Assembly: GCF_001940565.1 (NCBI RefSeq)
Contig: NZ_LTDM01000008.1
Span: 1 to 55,099 of the forward strand
Source: Tissierella creatinophila DSM 6911
Lineage (GTDB): Bacteria > Bacillota > Clostridia > Tissierellales > Tissierellaceae
Direction of reading: 5' to 3'
DNA length: 55,099 nt
The notes under the pieces were generated by a model. The model was given only the letters and a program-made list of their open reading frames with translations, made no database searches and was not told the origin of the DNA. Position numbers and translations under genes: made by a program. Below, piece by piece: positions 46,971 through 55,099 of this stretch; position 1 is the stretch's first letter, and every line of letters starts with the position of its first letter.

Positions 46971-47281
46971 TATTTGAATTTAACTGCTGTTCCATATACA
47001 ATCACTTCAGCTGCTCCTTGCATAATTGCGGCGGATGCATATCTAATATTTACAACTGCATCTGCTTCTAAACTAATAGCTTCTTCTACCATTCTCTTTG
47101 TAGCAAGAGCTCTTGCATCGTTCATCATTTCATTATAGGCTTTAAGCTCTCCACCTATAAGATGTTTAAGACCCTGTGAAATATCTTTACCGACATTCTT
47201 AGTCTGAATAGTACTTCCCTTTACAAGGCTTAACATTTCAAGTTCTTTACCAGTTATATAGTCAGTATTTACTAAGATCAT
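46970..47281 (-). CDS. YbjQ-family (DUF74) protein
   Basis: The 103-residue protein matches the YbjQ/UPF0145 family: MILVNTDYITGKELEMLSLVKG at the start (20-residue core ILVNTDYITGKELEMLSLVK), ARALATKRMVEEA and ADAVVNIRYASA. Members form pentamers; a metal-binding role has been proposed without proof. ATG 47281 gives the usual family start; an upstream ATG at 47293 overlaps the preceding gene by 32 bases. Confidence 0.9.
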   Translation of the reverse strand: MILVNTDYITGKELEMLSLVKGSTIQTKNVGKDISQGLKHLIGGELKAYNEMMNDARALATKRMVEEAISLEADAVVNIRYASAAIMQGAAEVIVYGTAVKFK

Positions 47282-47492
47282 CCTCTTCACCATCCTTTAT
47301 TTCTTTAACTCTTTCAAATAGCATATATACACTTAGTGCTATTAAACCGACAGGAAAAACTAATAATAACATTTTCATAATTGAAGGTATTTCGCTTATA
47401 AATAAACCCATCCACATATAAAAAACAAAATAAGAAACTATTAAAACGGTAATTATAATTGGAGCTATTAATTTTTTTGTATGTTTTTTCAC
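47262..47492 (-). CDS. Small two-helix membrane protein, unknown
   Basis: The 76-residue protein has a basic start (MKKHTKK), two membrane segments (about 9-30 and 38-60), and an acidic tail (ERVKEIKDGEEDDLSKY). It overlaps the following YbjQ-like gene by about 20 bases, which implies coupled translation. No family is recognised. Possibly a membrane partner of the YbjQ-like protein. Confidence 0.65.
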   Translation of the reverse strand: MKKHTKKLIAPIIITVLIVSYFVFYMWMGLFISEIPSIMKMLLLVFPVGLIALSVYMLFERVKEIKDGEEDDLSKY

Positions 47493-47631
47493 AACAATCT
47501 ACCTCATTTATATTATTTGAGTTTATATAATATTATTCATATAATTTAATACCCTTAATTTCATATTTAACATCTCTTAGGTCTTATATTATACACTATT
47601 GATGGATTTAGCAAAATATCCTTAACTATAA

Positions 47632-49077
47632 TTATTCGTTTGCCTTATTTACATTTCTTAGCCTTCCCTTTATCTTTGTAGTCTGAAGCTTTTCTAAAAC
47701 AAACTCACCTTTACCATTTAAAATTTCTACAAAAGTGGATATATCTAAAACATTTATAATACCTATATCATCTGCAGTCATTCCTTCTATATTACATAGT
47801 GTTCCTACGATATCTACTGGTCTCATCTTTGTTTTTCTACCAGCATTTATGTGTATTTTCATTATATTTTTACTTAATTCTTCACCTTTTAATTCTTTTA
47901 TCGCAGGTCTTTCTCTCATCTTTTCTTCAAACTTATCTATTAAGAAGTTCACTTCTTCCTTTTCAGGCATTTCTCTAATGAGTATTTCTCTTTCTATATA
48001 ATCTTCGATATCTTTTAAAAATCTCTCATCTCTAGATGTAACAAATGTAATAGCCTTTCCTTTCTTACCTACACGACCTGTTCTACCAATTCTATGAACA
48101 TAGGATTCTCTCTCCATGGGCACATCATAGTTTATAACATGAGTTATATTATCAATGTCTATTCCCCTAGCCGCAACATCCGTTGCTACTAAATATCTAA
48201 AGTAGCCTTGTCTAAAGTCCTCCATCACTTTTGTTCTATCTCTTTGTTCCATTCCTCCATGGATTTTATCACAGGTAAAATTTTCATCTTCAATTTGCAT
48301 AGTAATTTCATCAACCTTTTCACGGGTATTTGCAAATATTATACAGCTATCTGGATTTTCTAAAACCGTTACATCCTTTAAGAGCTTTATTTTATCTTTT
48401 TCTTCTACCATATATCTCCATTGATCAATTTTATCCACAGTTACACTTTCATCTTCTATTTCTATATATGTTGGATTAGTCATATATCTATTGCATAGAG
48501 ATTCTATATCTGTAGGTAATGTTGCTGAAAAAAGCATTGTCATTCTTTCTATTGGTAATTTATCTATTATCGTTTCTATTTGTTCTAAAAATCCCATATT
48601 AAACATTTCGTCAGCTTCATCTATTATTAGGTATTTTATCATTGATATGTCGAGCGTACCTTTATCTATATGGTCAATTATACGTCCTGGAGTACCAACT
48701 ACTACATGGGTTTTTTGTTTGAGTTCCCTTTGCTGATTATAAAAAGGTGCCCTACCATAAACAGGTACCACCTTTAATCTTTTAAATCTACCTATATTAA
48801 AGAAATCTTCTCTTACTTGCATAGCTAGTTCTCTAGTAGGTGTAATAACTAAAGCTTGAGGTCTATTTTCTTCCCAATCTACTAATTCACAAACTGGTAT
48901 CGCAAAAGCTGCTGTTTTACCACTTCCAGTTTGTGATTTTACAACTATATCTTTACCTTTAAGACCAATAGGTATTACTTTTTCTTGAACTTTAGTAGGT
49001 CTTTTATAATTTAAAATCTCAATCGATTTTAATATATCACTGCTTAATTTATAATCTTTAAAATTCTCTTTTATCAT
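47632..49077 (-). CDS. DEAD-box RNA helicase, DbpA-like
   Basis: The 481-residue protein has all helicase motifs: [11 protein letters not shown] (Q motif), [11 protein letters not shown] (about 48-58), [26 protein letters not shown] and [10 protein letters not shown]-terminal domain (about 400-475) resembles the DbpA RNA-binding domain, which targets 23S rRNA helix 92. It likely helps 50S assembly or cold-adapted RNA remodelling. Confidence 0.92.
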   Translation of the reverse strand: MIKENFKDYKLSSDILKSIEILNYKRPTKVQEKVIPIGLKGKDIVVKSQTGSGKTAAFAIPVCELVDWEENRPQALVITPTRELAMQVREDFFNIGRFKRLKVVPVYGRAPFYNQQRELKQKTHVVVGTPGRIIDHIDKGTLDISMIKYLIIDEADEMFNMGFLEQIETIIDKLPIERMTMLFSATLPTDIESLCNRYMTNPTYIEIEDESVTVDKIDQWRYMVEEKDKIKLLKDVTVLENPDSCIIFANTREKVDEITMQIEDENFTCDKIHGGMEQRDRTKVMEDFRQGYFRYLVATDVAARGIDIDNITHVINYDVPMERESYVHRIGRTGRVGKKGKAITFVTSRDERFLKDIEDYIEREILIREMPEKEEVNFLIDKFEEKMRERPAIKELKGEELSKNIMKIHINAGRKTKMRPVDIVGTLCNIEGMTADDIGIINVLDISTFVEILNGKGEFVLEKLQTTKIKGRLRNVNKANE

Positions 49078-49443
49078 ATAATCAACTTCCCTTTTCTATT
49101 CGATATAATACTAATTTACAAGTATCTTTAGTATATGCATTATATCATAATAATAAAGATAGTTAATATGTCCTTATTAACTACAGAATATAGTTTGTAT
49201 TCTGCATATTAACATTTAAATCTATAATTTTTTAGAATAAATAATTGTATAGGTTAACTTTCCTTCCACGTGCTCTGATTTCATTAAATCTATTGAATCA
49301 ATATTTATCTTTATTTTTTTTAATCTATCTAAATACCCTTTGTTTATCTACACTTAGGAAAGTTTGAACATCCATATAATGCTAATATATTATGTTCTAC
49401 ATTTATCTTCAAAATCCTTCATTTAAATTAATTTTAATAAAAT
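49078..49443. other. Intergenic stretch holding a decayed gene
   Basis: Between the two helicase genes lies AT-rich spacer with no intact gene. The part from about 49222 to 49430 holds a minus-strand remnant listed separately. The remaining bases next to the first helicase start (49078-49221) presumably carry its promoter, but I see no clear consensus. Confidence 0.5.
49222..49430 (-). pseudogene. Remnant of a topoisomerase-type zinc-ribbon protein
   Basis: On the minus strand 49350-49376 encodes YGCSNFPKC, the signature of the C4 zinc ribbon found at topoisomerase I tails and in some nuclease-like proteins. An upstream half-site, DKCRT, is in another frame. Downstream, after frame changes, 49222-49311 encodes a coherent 29-residue tail (SIDLMKSEHVEGKLTYTIIY in part) ending in TAG. 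Several stops and shifts break the reading frame, so this is a degraded gene. Confidence 0.5.
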
Positions 49444-49471
49444 AAAAACCAAACATCAAGTTTGGTTTTTA
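49444..49471 (-). terminator. Terminator of the second helicase gene
   Basis: On the minus strand AAAACCAAAC pairs with GTTTGGTTTT around TTGAT, followed by T-rich sequence. It lies just beyond the stop of the helicase at 49484-50800. Confidence 0.88.
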
Positions 49472-49483
49472 TCTATATAACAT

Positions 49484-50800
49484 TTAAACCTTCGGTCTCT
49501 TTTTATTTGTTCTATATTTTCTCCAAGTCTTTTCATATTTTGATTCATCCTTTTTTGAGTCTGTTTTCTTTTTATCTCTCCTATAATTATCTGATGATTT
49601 GCTCTTGCTTGAACTAGAGTTAGATTTTCTAGAAGGTTTTTTCTTTTCTTCTACTGTTGTATCTTTTAATGGATATGGGTGATCTTCTATTTCTTTAATC
49701 TTTTTACCTATAAGCTTTTGAATGCTAATAAGCAATGGTTTTTCTGAATGACTACAAAAGCTAATTGCAGTCCCCCCATGACTTGCACGTCCAGTTCGAC
49801 CTATTCTATGGACATAAGTTTCAGAAACCTCAGGAAGATCAAAGTTTATTACATGGGAAAGCTCATCTATATCAATCCCACGAGCTGCTATATCTGTAGC
49901 AACTAATACTCTTATTCTCTTATCTTTAAAATTACTCAAAGCAAGTTGTCTCGCATTTTGAGATTTATTGCCGTGAATTGCCTCAGCCATAATTCCATTA
50001 TGCTCTAATTGCTTTACTATCTTATTTGCTCCATGTTTAGTCCTTGAAAATACTAAAGCAGAAGATATATCTTTATTTTTAAGTAAATGTATAAGTAAGT
50101 TTGTCTTATTGTTTCTATCAACATAGTAAAACTCTTGCTTTATTATATCTACAGTAGAAGAAACTGGAGAAACTACTATCTTTATTGGATCATTTAATAT
50201 ATTATTTGCAAGTTTTTCAATTTCAGTAGGCATAGTAGCCGAGAAAAACATTGTTTGTTTCTTTTTAGGCAAGTATGTGATAATCTTTTTTACATCCTTA
50301 AGCATACCCATATCAAGCATCATATCTGCCTCATCTAGCACAAAATATTCTATTGATTTAAGACTTATATATTTTTGGTTTATAAGATCTAACAATCTTC
50401 CTGGAGTTGCTACTATTATCTCTACCCCTTTTTCCAATCTCTTTGTTTGAGGTTTTTGAGAAACACCACCATATATAGGAACTATTCTAAATTCTAAGTT
50501 TTTCCCATAAGCTTTAAAACTATTTGAGATTTGAATAGCTAGTTCTCTCGTCGGTGCAACTATTAAGGCCTTAGTAATTCTATTACCCTTTACTTTCTCT
50601 TGTGCCTGTGCAAGTCCTTGCAATATAGGAATAGAAAAGGCAGCCGTTTTACCCGTGCCTGTCTGGGCACATCCAAGAAGGTCTTTACCTTTAAGTAGTT
50701 CTGGTATAGCTTTAATCTGTATAGGTGTTGCTGCCGTATAACCTTCAGATTTTAAAGCCTTCTGAATGGGCTGTATTAAATTTAAATCTTCTATTAACAA
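49484..50800 (-). CDS. DEAD-box RNA helicase, RhlE/CshA-like
   Basis: The 438-residue protein has the Q motif (AATPIQIKAIP), AQTGTGKTAAF (about 45-55), PTRELAIQ, DEADMMLDMG, SATMP, VATDIAARGID and HRIGRTGR. The C-terminal 70 residues are a Lys/Ser/Arg-rich disordered tail typical of RhlE-type helicases. TTG start after AGGAG. Likely acts in ribosome assembly or mRNA turnover. Paralogous to the helicase 400 bases downstream. Confidence 0.92.
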   Translation of the reverse strand: MLIEDLNLIQPIQKALKSEGYTAATPIQIKAIPELLKGKDLLGCAQTGTGKTAAFSIPILQGLAQAQEKVKGNRITKALIVAPTRELAIQISNSFKAYGKNLEFRIVPIYGGVSQKPQTKRLEKGVEIIVATPGRLLDLINQKYISLKSIEYFVLDEADMMLDMGMLKDVKKIITYLPKKKQTMFFSATMPTEIEKLANNILNDPIKIVVSPVSSTVDIIKQEFYYVDRNNKTNLLIHLLKNKDISSALVFSRTKHGANKIVKQLEHNGIMAEAIHGNKSQNARQLALSNFKDKRIRVLVATDIAARGIDIDELSHVINFDLPEVSETYVHRIGRTGRASHGGTAISFCSHSEKPLLISIQKLIGKKIKEIEDHPYPLKDTTVEEKKKPSRKSNSSSSKSKSSDNYRRDKKKTDSKKDESKYEKTWRKYRTNKKRPKV

Positions 50801-50824
50801 AATTTATTTCTCCTTTATAAACAA

Positions 50825-50873
50825 AAATCATAGAGTAAAATATCACAAATGTGAATTAAATACTCTATGATTT
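50825..50873 (-). terminator. Branched terminator after the agmatinase gene
   Basis: An outer 12-13 bp stem (AAATCATAGAGTA and its complement) encloses a second short hairpin (TCAC-AAAT-GTGA), followed on the minus strand by TTTTTGTTT. It ends the agmatinase transcript before the helicase gene. Confidence 0.75.
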
Positions 50874-50972
50874 ACATTCATTTAATTTATTTTTATAATT
50901 CTTAATATAGTATATAACAAATTCATCAAAATTTATACTCTAATCTAAAAATAAATATTACAATTAAATAAT

Positions 50973-51932
50973 TTATTTGCTATTTTTCTTTTTTAGAGCA
51001 AGCATTGATAAAAATTCAAATACAATATTAGCAGCTAAAAGCGATGTAATTTCACCAAAATCATAAGGCGGTGCAACTTCAACTACATCAAATCCTACAA
51101 AGTTTAAGTCTTTAAGTCCCCTTATTAAATTTAAAGTCTCAAGAGATGTAAATCCTGCAACTTCTGGTGTTCCAGTCCCTGGTGCATAAGCTGGATCTAC
51201 AAAGTCGATATCAAAAGTTAAAAATACTTTATTATCTCCCACTCTTTCAATAACCTGTCTTATAGTTTCATCAAATCCTATTTCTCTCATCTTATGAGAT
51301 GGAATGAGCTTTAATCCAAGTTCTGCTGCCATTTTATGTTCATCTGGATCATATAGGGAACCTCTCATACCAATTTGAATGGATTTTGAGGGGTCAATTA
51401 GTCCTTCTTCTATCGCACGTCTAAAAGGTGTTCCATGGTTGTACTTTTCACCAAATACTTCTTCATTTATATCGGCGTGTGAATCAAAGTGAACTAATGA
51501 AACTGGTCCGTGTTCCTTAGCTACTGCTCTTAGCTCAGCAAGCGTAATAGAATGATCTCCTCCTAAGGAAATAGGAATAACTCCTGCTTCTACTATCTTT
51601 GTCAGTTCTTCTTCTATCCTTTCGTAGCTTGGAAGTATATATCCTGGAACTATGTTGATATCGCCATAGTCTCCACCTTTTAATTCATCTAAAATATTGA
51701 TTTCTAATATTACATTGTTTGGTTTTATCATTACGGATATATTTCTAATTCCTGAAGGACCAAACCTAGCACCTGTTCTAAAAGAACTAGCTGTATCAAA
51801 AGGAATACCTACAATAGCAAAGTCAAGACCTTCTAAATCTGTGATCCTTTCCATTCTCATAAATGTACCCATATTTACAAACCTTGGAGATGATGAAGCA
51901 CTCGCTGGTTGTTTTATTATATTTTCTTTCAA
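50973..51932 (-). CDS. speB: Agmatinase / ureohydrolase
   Basis: The 319-residue protein is an arginase-superfamily enzyme. The manganese ligands are seen in GGDHSIT (about residues 124-130), HFDSHADI (about 148-155) and FDIDFVDPAYAPGTGTPE (about 231-248). Agmatinase makes putrescine and urea from agmatine; guanidinobutyrase or a related activity cannot be excluded. TTG start after TAGGAGG. It follows the coiled-coil gene at 51975. Confidence 0.88.
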   Translation of the reverse strand: MKENIIKQPASASSSPRFVNMGTFMRMERITDLEGLDFAIVGIPFDTASSFRTGARFGPSGIRNISVMIKPNNVILEINILDELKGGDYGDINIVPGYILPSYERIEEELTKIVEAGVIPISLGGDHSITLAELRAVAKEHGPVSLVHFDSHADINEEVFGEKYNHGTPFRRAIEEGLIDPSKSIQIGMRGSLYDPDEHKMAAELGLKLIPSHKMREIGFDETIRQVIERVGDNKVFLTFDIDFVDPAYAPGTGTPEVAGFTSLETLNLIRGLKDLNFVGFDVVEVAPPYDFGEITSLLAANIVFEFLSMLALKKKNSK

Positions 51933-51974
51933 ATTTATTCCTCCTATTATTGATTTAATTGACTTTTGTATAAT

Positions 51975-52544
51975 TTATCTTACTGCTTTAAGTTTTGCTA
52001 TATCTAGTGAATTATATGCTGTGTTCATTTCAAGTTTTAAAAAGTTTTCTCTGATTTCTAAAGTATCTGCTTTTATTGATTTTATTTCATTGATTGTTTC
52101 CTCTTTAAATTCAGTTAAATTAGCAGTTTGTTCTACAACTGCATTTAATAACTTTTTAATCTCTATCTGTTCTTCTTTTATTGAACTTATGTCTGCTTTC
52201 ATTAGCGACTGTTCTTCTTTTATTGAACTTATGTCTGCTTTCATTAGCGATTGTTCTTCTTTTATTGAACTTATGTCTGCTTTCATTAGCGATTGTTCTT
52301 CTTTTATTGAACTTATGTCTAGTTTCATTAGTGACTGTTCTTCTTTTATTGAACTTATGTCTGCTTTCATTAGCGACTGTTCTTCTTTTATTGAACTTAT
52401 ATCTGTTTTCATTAGCGACTGTTCTTCTTTTATTGAACTTATGTCTGTTTTCATTAGTGACTGTTCTTCTTTTATTGAGCCTATATCTGTTTTTATAGTT
52501 CGCAATTCTTTTAACACTAGACTTTGAAATTCTTCGGTTGACAT
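51975..52544 (-). CDS. Coiled-coil protein of tandem 14-residue repeats
   Basis: The 189-residue product starts MSTEEFQSLVLKELRTIK, then has seven full copies of SIKEEQSLMKxDIS (x = T, A or L; residues 23-120) and an eighth partial copy, and ends with a further helical region. Each unit equals two heptads, so a long coiled coil is expected. No membrane segment or signal peptide. The ATG at 52544 has GGAGGGG upstream. Function unknown. Confidence 0.75.
   Translation of the reverse strand: MSTEEFQSLVLKELRTIKTDIGSIKEEQSLMKTDISSIKEEQSLMKTDISSIKEEQSLMKADISSIKEEQSLMKLDISSIKEEQSLMKADISSIKEEQSLMKADISSIKEEQSLMKADISSIKEEQIEIKKLLNAVVEQTANLTEFKEETINEIKSIKADTLEIRENFLKLEMNTAYNSLDIAKLKAVR
52185..52478 (-). 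repeat. Seven tandem 42-bp repeats inside a gene
   Basis: Seven head-to-tail 42-bp units are nearly identical in DNA as well as protein (differences mainly at the variable x codon and a few third positions); an eighth degenerate unit extends to about 52143. The high DNA identity suggests recent expansion or gene conversion, and copy number may vary between strains. There are no spacers, so it is not a CRISPR array. Confidence 0.95.
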
Positions 52545-52646
52545 ATATATCCCCTCCAATATACTTTGTCCAAGTTTTATTATATATATATTATACCACA
52601 TTTAAAAAGTTCTAACATGGATTTTCTCTTTATATTATATCTTTTA

Positions 52647-52686
52647 AAAAACAGGTTGAAGAGTTATAACTCTTCAACCTGTTTTT
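52647..52686 (-). terminator. Symporter terminator, perfect 40-bp palindrome
   Basis: Two exact 20-base arms (AAAAACAGGTTGAAGAGTTA and its complement) end in T-runs on both strands. It lies 35 bases after the symporter stop. Confidence 0.9.
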
Positions 52687-52720
52687 ATTGTGCAAACTAT
52701 ATTTAAGTTATTAAATTATA

Positions 52721-54070
52721 TTATGAAAGTCTTGAATAATTTTCATTGTAATCTGTTACTAGTTTTCTTACCTGAGGAGCTAATATTAGAAGTCCTATAA
52801 TGTTTGGTATAACCATAAGTCCGTTAAACATATCTGCAAGTTTCCAAACAAGTTTTACATCTAAAGTAGAGCCCAAAACTATAAATACAAGTACAACTAA
52901 TTTATATGGACCTGATCCTTTTTTACCAAATAGATACTTTATATTTGCATCTCCAAAGAAAGTCCAACCTATTATAGTTGTAAAAGCAAAAAAGAATAAA
53001 CTTACCGCTATAAATACTACACCAAATCTACCAAGTCCTATTTCAAATGCCCTTTGAGTCATAGCTGCTGCATCGAGTCCTTCAGTATTGGCACCAGTTA
53101 CTATGTTTACAAGTGCTGTAAATGTACAAATTATTAAAGTATCTATAACTACTCCAACCATCGCAACCATACCTTGTTCTGCGGGATGATTTACTTTAGC
53201 TACCGCGTGAGCGTGAGGGGTTGAACCCATACCAGCTTCGTTTGAAAATAGCCCCCTAGCGATACCATATCTTACAGATTCTTTTACAGTAACACCTACC
53301 AGTCCACCACCTAATGCCTGAGGACTAAATGCACCTACAAAAATACTTTTAAATGCTGGAAGAATTTGCGAACCATTTTTAGCCATTATAACTAAACCAC
53401 CCAGTATATAAAGAATTGCCATAAAGGGTACTACAAGTTCAGCAAATGATGCTATACGCTTTACTCCACCTATAAGAATAGCTCCTGCACAGATTGCAAC
53501 TATAATACCAATAATAAGTTTGTTTATTCCAAAAGCAGCGTGAACTGCATCGGCTATAGAGTTTGACTGAACCATGTTTCCTACAAATCCTAAAGCGATT
53601 ATTATAAGAACTGCAAATGTACTTGCTAAAAACTTACTATTAACTCCTTTAGATAGATAATAAGCAGGACCTCCTGTAGTTTCCCCATCTATTTTTTCAT
53701 TATACTTTTGAGCAAGTACTGCCTCTCCAAATATAGTACTCATTCCAAAAAATGCACTTACCCACATCCAAAATATAGCCCCTGGTCCTCCTGCGGCAAT
53801 AGCTGATGCCACACCTGCAAGGTTGCCAGTACCTACTTGAGCTGCAATAGCAGTAGCTAAAGCTTGAAAAGAAGACATTTCTCCTTCTGCTGTTTCTTTT
53901 CTTTTGGAAAATACACCTCCAAAAGTATGTTTAAATGCTCTCCCAATTTTAGTAAATTGGGGCAAACCTAAATAAAGAGTATAAAATATTCCTGTTCCCA
54001 TTAATACAAAGATTAGGACATTATCCCACAAGATTCCGTTTACTTTATCTACAAACTTAATTAAATCCAT
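52721..54070 (-). CDS. Sodium:alanine symporter (AGCS family)
   Basis: The 449-residue membrane transporter has about 10-11 helices and clear AGCS signatures: TAIAAQVGTGNLAGVASAI (about 72-90), GGPGAIFWMWVSAFFGM and the Na+/alanine signature GLFSNEAGMGSTPHAHAVA (about 272-290). It imports alanine or glycine with sodium. The ATG at 54070 is nine bases after AGGAGG; GTG 54073 is an alternative. Confidence 0.95.
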   Translation of the reverse strand: MDLIKFVDKVNGILWDNVLIFVLMGTGIFYTLYLGLPQFTKIGRAFKHTFGGVFSKRKETAEGEMSSFQALATAIAAQVGTGNLAGVASAIAAGGPGAIFWMWVSAFFGMSTIFGEAVLAQKYNEKIDGETTGGPAYYLSKGVNSKFLASTFAVLIIIALGFVGNMVQSNSIADAVHAAFGINKLIIGIIVAICAGAILIGGVKRIASFAELVVPFMAILYILGGLVIMAKNGSQILPAFKSIFVGAFSPQALGGGLVGVTVKESVRYGIARGLFSNEAGMGSTPHAHAVAKVNHPAEQGMVAMVGVVIDTLIICTFTALVNIVTGANTEGLDAAAMTQRAFEIGLGRFGVVFIAVSLFFFAFTTIIGWTFFGDANIKYLFGKKGSGPYKLVVLVFIVLGSTLDVKLVWKLADMFNGLMVIPNIIGLLILAPQVRKLVTDYNENYSRLS

Positions 54071-54514
54071 CACTTAATTCCTCCTTTTTCTGTTTGTACT
54101 ACAAATGATTAATTACTCATTTATATTATATCACTTAGTTTTAAAAAATAAAATAATATATTTTGTAATTTAGGCAATTTATCAAATGTTTTTACTTTTC
54201 TAGTTATTTTAATAAATAACGAAGTTTAAGCATACAATTTGTATTTTTATTTTAATTTAAAATCAATTCTAGTATTTCCAAACCTTTGTATTATATGCTT
54301 TATTTATATAGAACTATTTTTAGTCAATAAAAAAAGACGGATAAACCACCTTAAATTAAATCGATGTAAAAAAACTTTGTAGATAAATTAAACATCATTC
54401 ATCTTTAAAAAAGCTTTAAGAAAAATACATATTATTTTATAAAGTTAGAAGAATACTTTTTATTTTATAAAGCAAACTATTATATATCCTAATTAAAAAG
54501 GAGGATAAACTTTT
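54071..54514. other. Intergenic stretch before the deacetylase gene
   Basis: This AT-rich divergent spacer has no reading frame I can support. Two copies of TATTTTATAAAG at 54433-54444 and 54461-54472, 28 bases apart, lie just upstream of the deacetylase ribosome binding site (AAAGGAGGAT, about 54499-54508) and may be regulatory. Promoters for the two divergent genes should be here but no clear consensus stands out. Confidence 0.5.
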
Positions 54515-55081
54515 ATGAGAAAGCATAAGTCCACTAATATTATTGTTGTTATTACATTTTCACTAATATTAGTATTATCTATTGGGTATATAAGTTTTGG
54601 AAATGAACAAAGCTTAAAAAATAATAAGCAAAATTTGATCAGTTATGGTTCTAAAAAACAAAAAAACATTGCTTTAACTTTTGATGATGGACCTCATCCT
54701 GAATATACTGCTGAAATATTAGACCTATTAAAGGAGTATGATATTAAAGCCACCTTTTTTGTGTTAGGAAAGCTCGCAGAACAATATCCTGATATAATAA
54801 AAAGACAAGCAGCAGAAGGACACGAAATTGGAAATCACACTTATTCTCATGTCGATGTGCGTAAAGCCACTAGGGAACAATTTGAGGAAGAGTTCAATAA
54901 AACTCAAGAAATTATCCGATCATTAACAGATATTGAATCCAAAGTATTTCGTCCCCCTTATGGTTACTTTAGTAGCTCGTTGCAGAACTCTGTAGCGAGC
55001 TATTTTACTGCATTTCAATCTATTGAAATGGCTGGGATTCCCCCGATTTTGGGTATATATACAGTATCAAGTTGTTTATAA
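54515..55081 (+). pseudogene. Polysaccharide deacetylase, 3' end apparently lost
   Basis: The frame encodes an N-terminal signal/anchor helix (about 9-28), then a NodB-type domain: TFDDGPHPE (motif 1, about 53-61), GHEIGNHTYSH (motif 2, HxxxH) and FRPPYG (motif 3, about 145-150). The expected later motifs (the conserved Trp/Asp segment and the C-terminal Leu-His) are missing; only 38 residues follow RPPYG and look unrelated. The change coincides with a hairpin at 54973-55002. Either an insertion or decay removed the end, or the remainder lies in a different frame past the window. Confidence 0.7.
54973..55002 (+). terminator. Hairpin at the break of the deacetylase gene
   Basis: A 13-bp stem (TAGCTCGTTGCAG / CTGTAGCGAGCTA with two G-U pairs) with an AACT loop is followed by TTTT. 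It resembles an intrinsic terminator. A second palindrome (CATTTCAAT-CT-ATTGAAATG) lies at 55011-55030. Such structures within coding sequence suggest the start of inserted DNA. Confidence 0.5.
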
Positions 55082-55099
55082 CTCAAAACGGAAATTGAA

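Noticed and set aside
52143-52498. Repeat array that might be read as CRISPR
   Set aside because: Units are contiguous 42-bp copies in a coding frame, with no spacers, and no cas genes are nearby.
51697-52527. Long plus-strand reading frame opposite agmatinase and the repeat gene
   Set aside because: It is the antisense of the speB start and the 42-bp repeats; its Ser/Phe-rich repeats simply mirror the coiled-coil codons, and it lacks a ribosome binding site.

Overview
The window is AT-rich and fits an anaerobic, endospore-forming member of the Clostridia. Gene content and order point toward a Tissierella-like lineage, but that placement is inference. Evidence includes sporulation genes (spoIIP, gpr, yqfC, yqfD), low-GC Firmicutes housekeeping genes, strong GGAGG-type ribosome binding sites and frequent TTG/GTG starts. 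Almost every gene from position 2445 onward is on the minus strand. The plus-strand exceptions are the insertion-sequence genes at the left, rpsT, an alanyl-tRNA editing gene and a polysaccharide deacetylase at the right edge.

Left end (1-2461): an eroded IS66 element (probable left end near 185, tnpA, tnpB with an in-frame amber, no tnpC) with a long inverted repeat in its leader, followed by an IS3-family element with orfA/orfB and a likely -1 frameshift site. The right tip of the IS3 element supplies the stop codon of a small membrane-protein gene. From 2445 to 4516 come three small unrecognised membrane-protein genes, a GNAT acetyltransferase, an intergenic stretch rich in inverted repeats, and the RNase P RNA gene.

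Core (4573-44496): a long housekeeping block whose order closely matches the Bacillus subtilis comEC-to-sigA neighbourhood as I know it. Read along the minus strand it runs comEC, holA, (rpsT opposite), gpr, spoIIP, lepB, a small gene, lepA, hemW, hrcA-grpE-dnaK-dnaJ, prmA, rsmE, mtaB, HIT, rpsU, yqeY, nfeD, floA, an unknown gene, yqfC, yqfD, phoH, ybeY, dgkA-PAP2, DUF3048, cdd, era, recO, glyQ-glyS, ccpN-like, ppsR, dgt, dnaG, rpoD, trmK, nif3-like, zinc ribbon. It links heat shock (CIRCE at hrcA), ribosome biogenesis and RNA modification, replication initiation (DnaG, RpoD), sporulation and membrane organisation. Differences from Bacillus are the absence of a PgpH gene between phoH and ybeY, dgt inserted upstream of dnaG, lepB inserted near spoIIP, and no visible T-box before glyQS.

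Right end (44583-55099): alanyl-tRNA editing protein, a duplicated P-loop ATPase, a YbjQ-like protein overlapping a small membrane protein, two DEAD-box helicases separated by a decayed zinc-ribbon gene, agmatinase, a coiled-coil protein built from 14-residue repeats, a Na+/alanine symporter, and a deacetylase whose 3' part is lost at a hairpin. I found no CRISPR array, tRNA gene, prophage or recognisable defence operon. The items most worth a second look are the inverted repeats at 270-382 and 3949-4057, the duplicated P-loop protein, the 42-bp repeat gene, the zinc-ribbon remnant, and the noncanonical start region of the ccpN-like gene.
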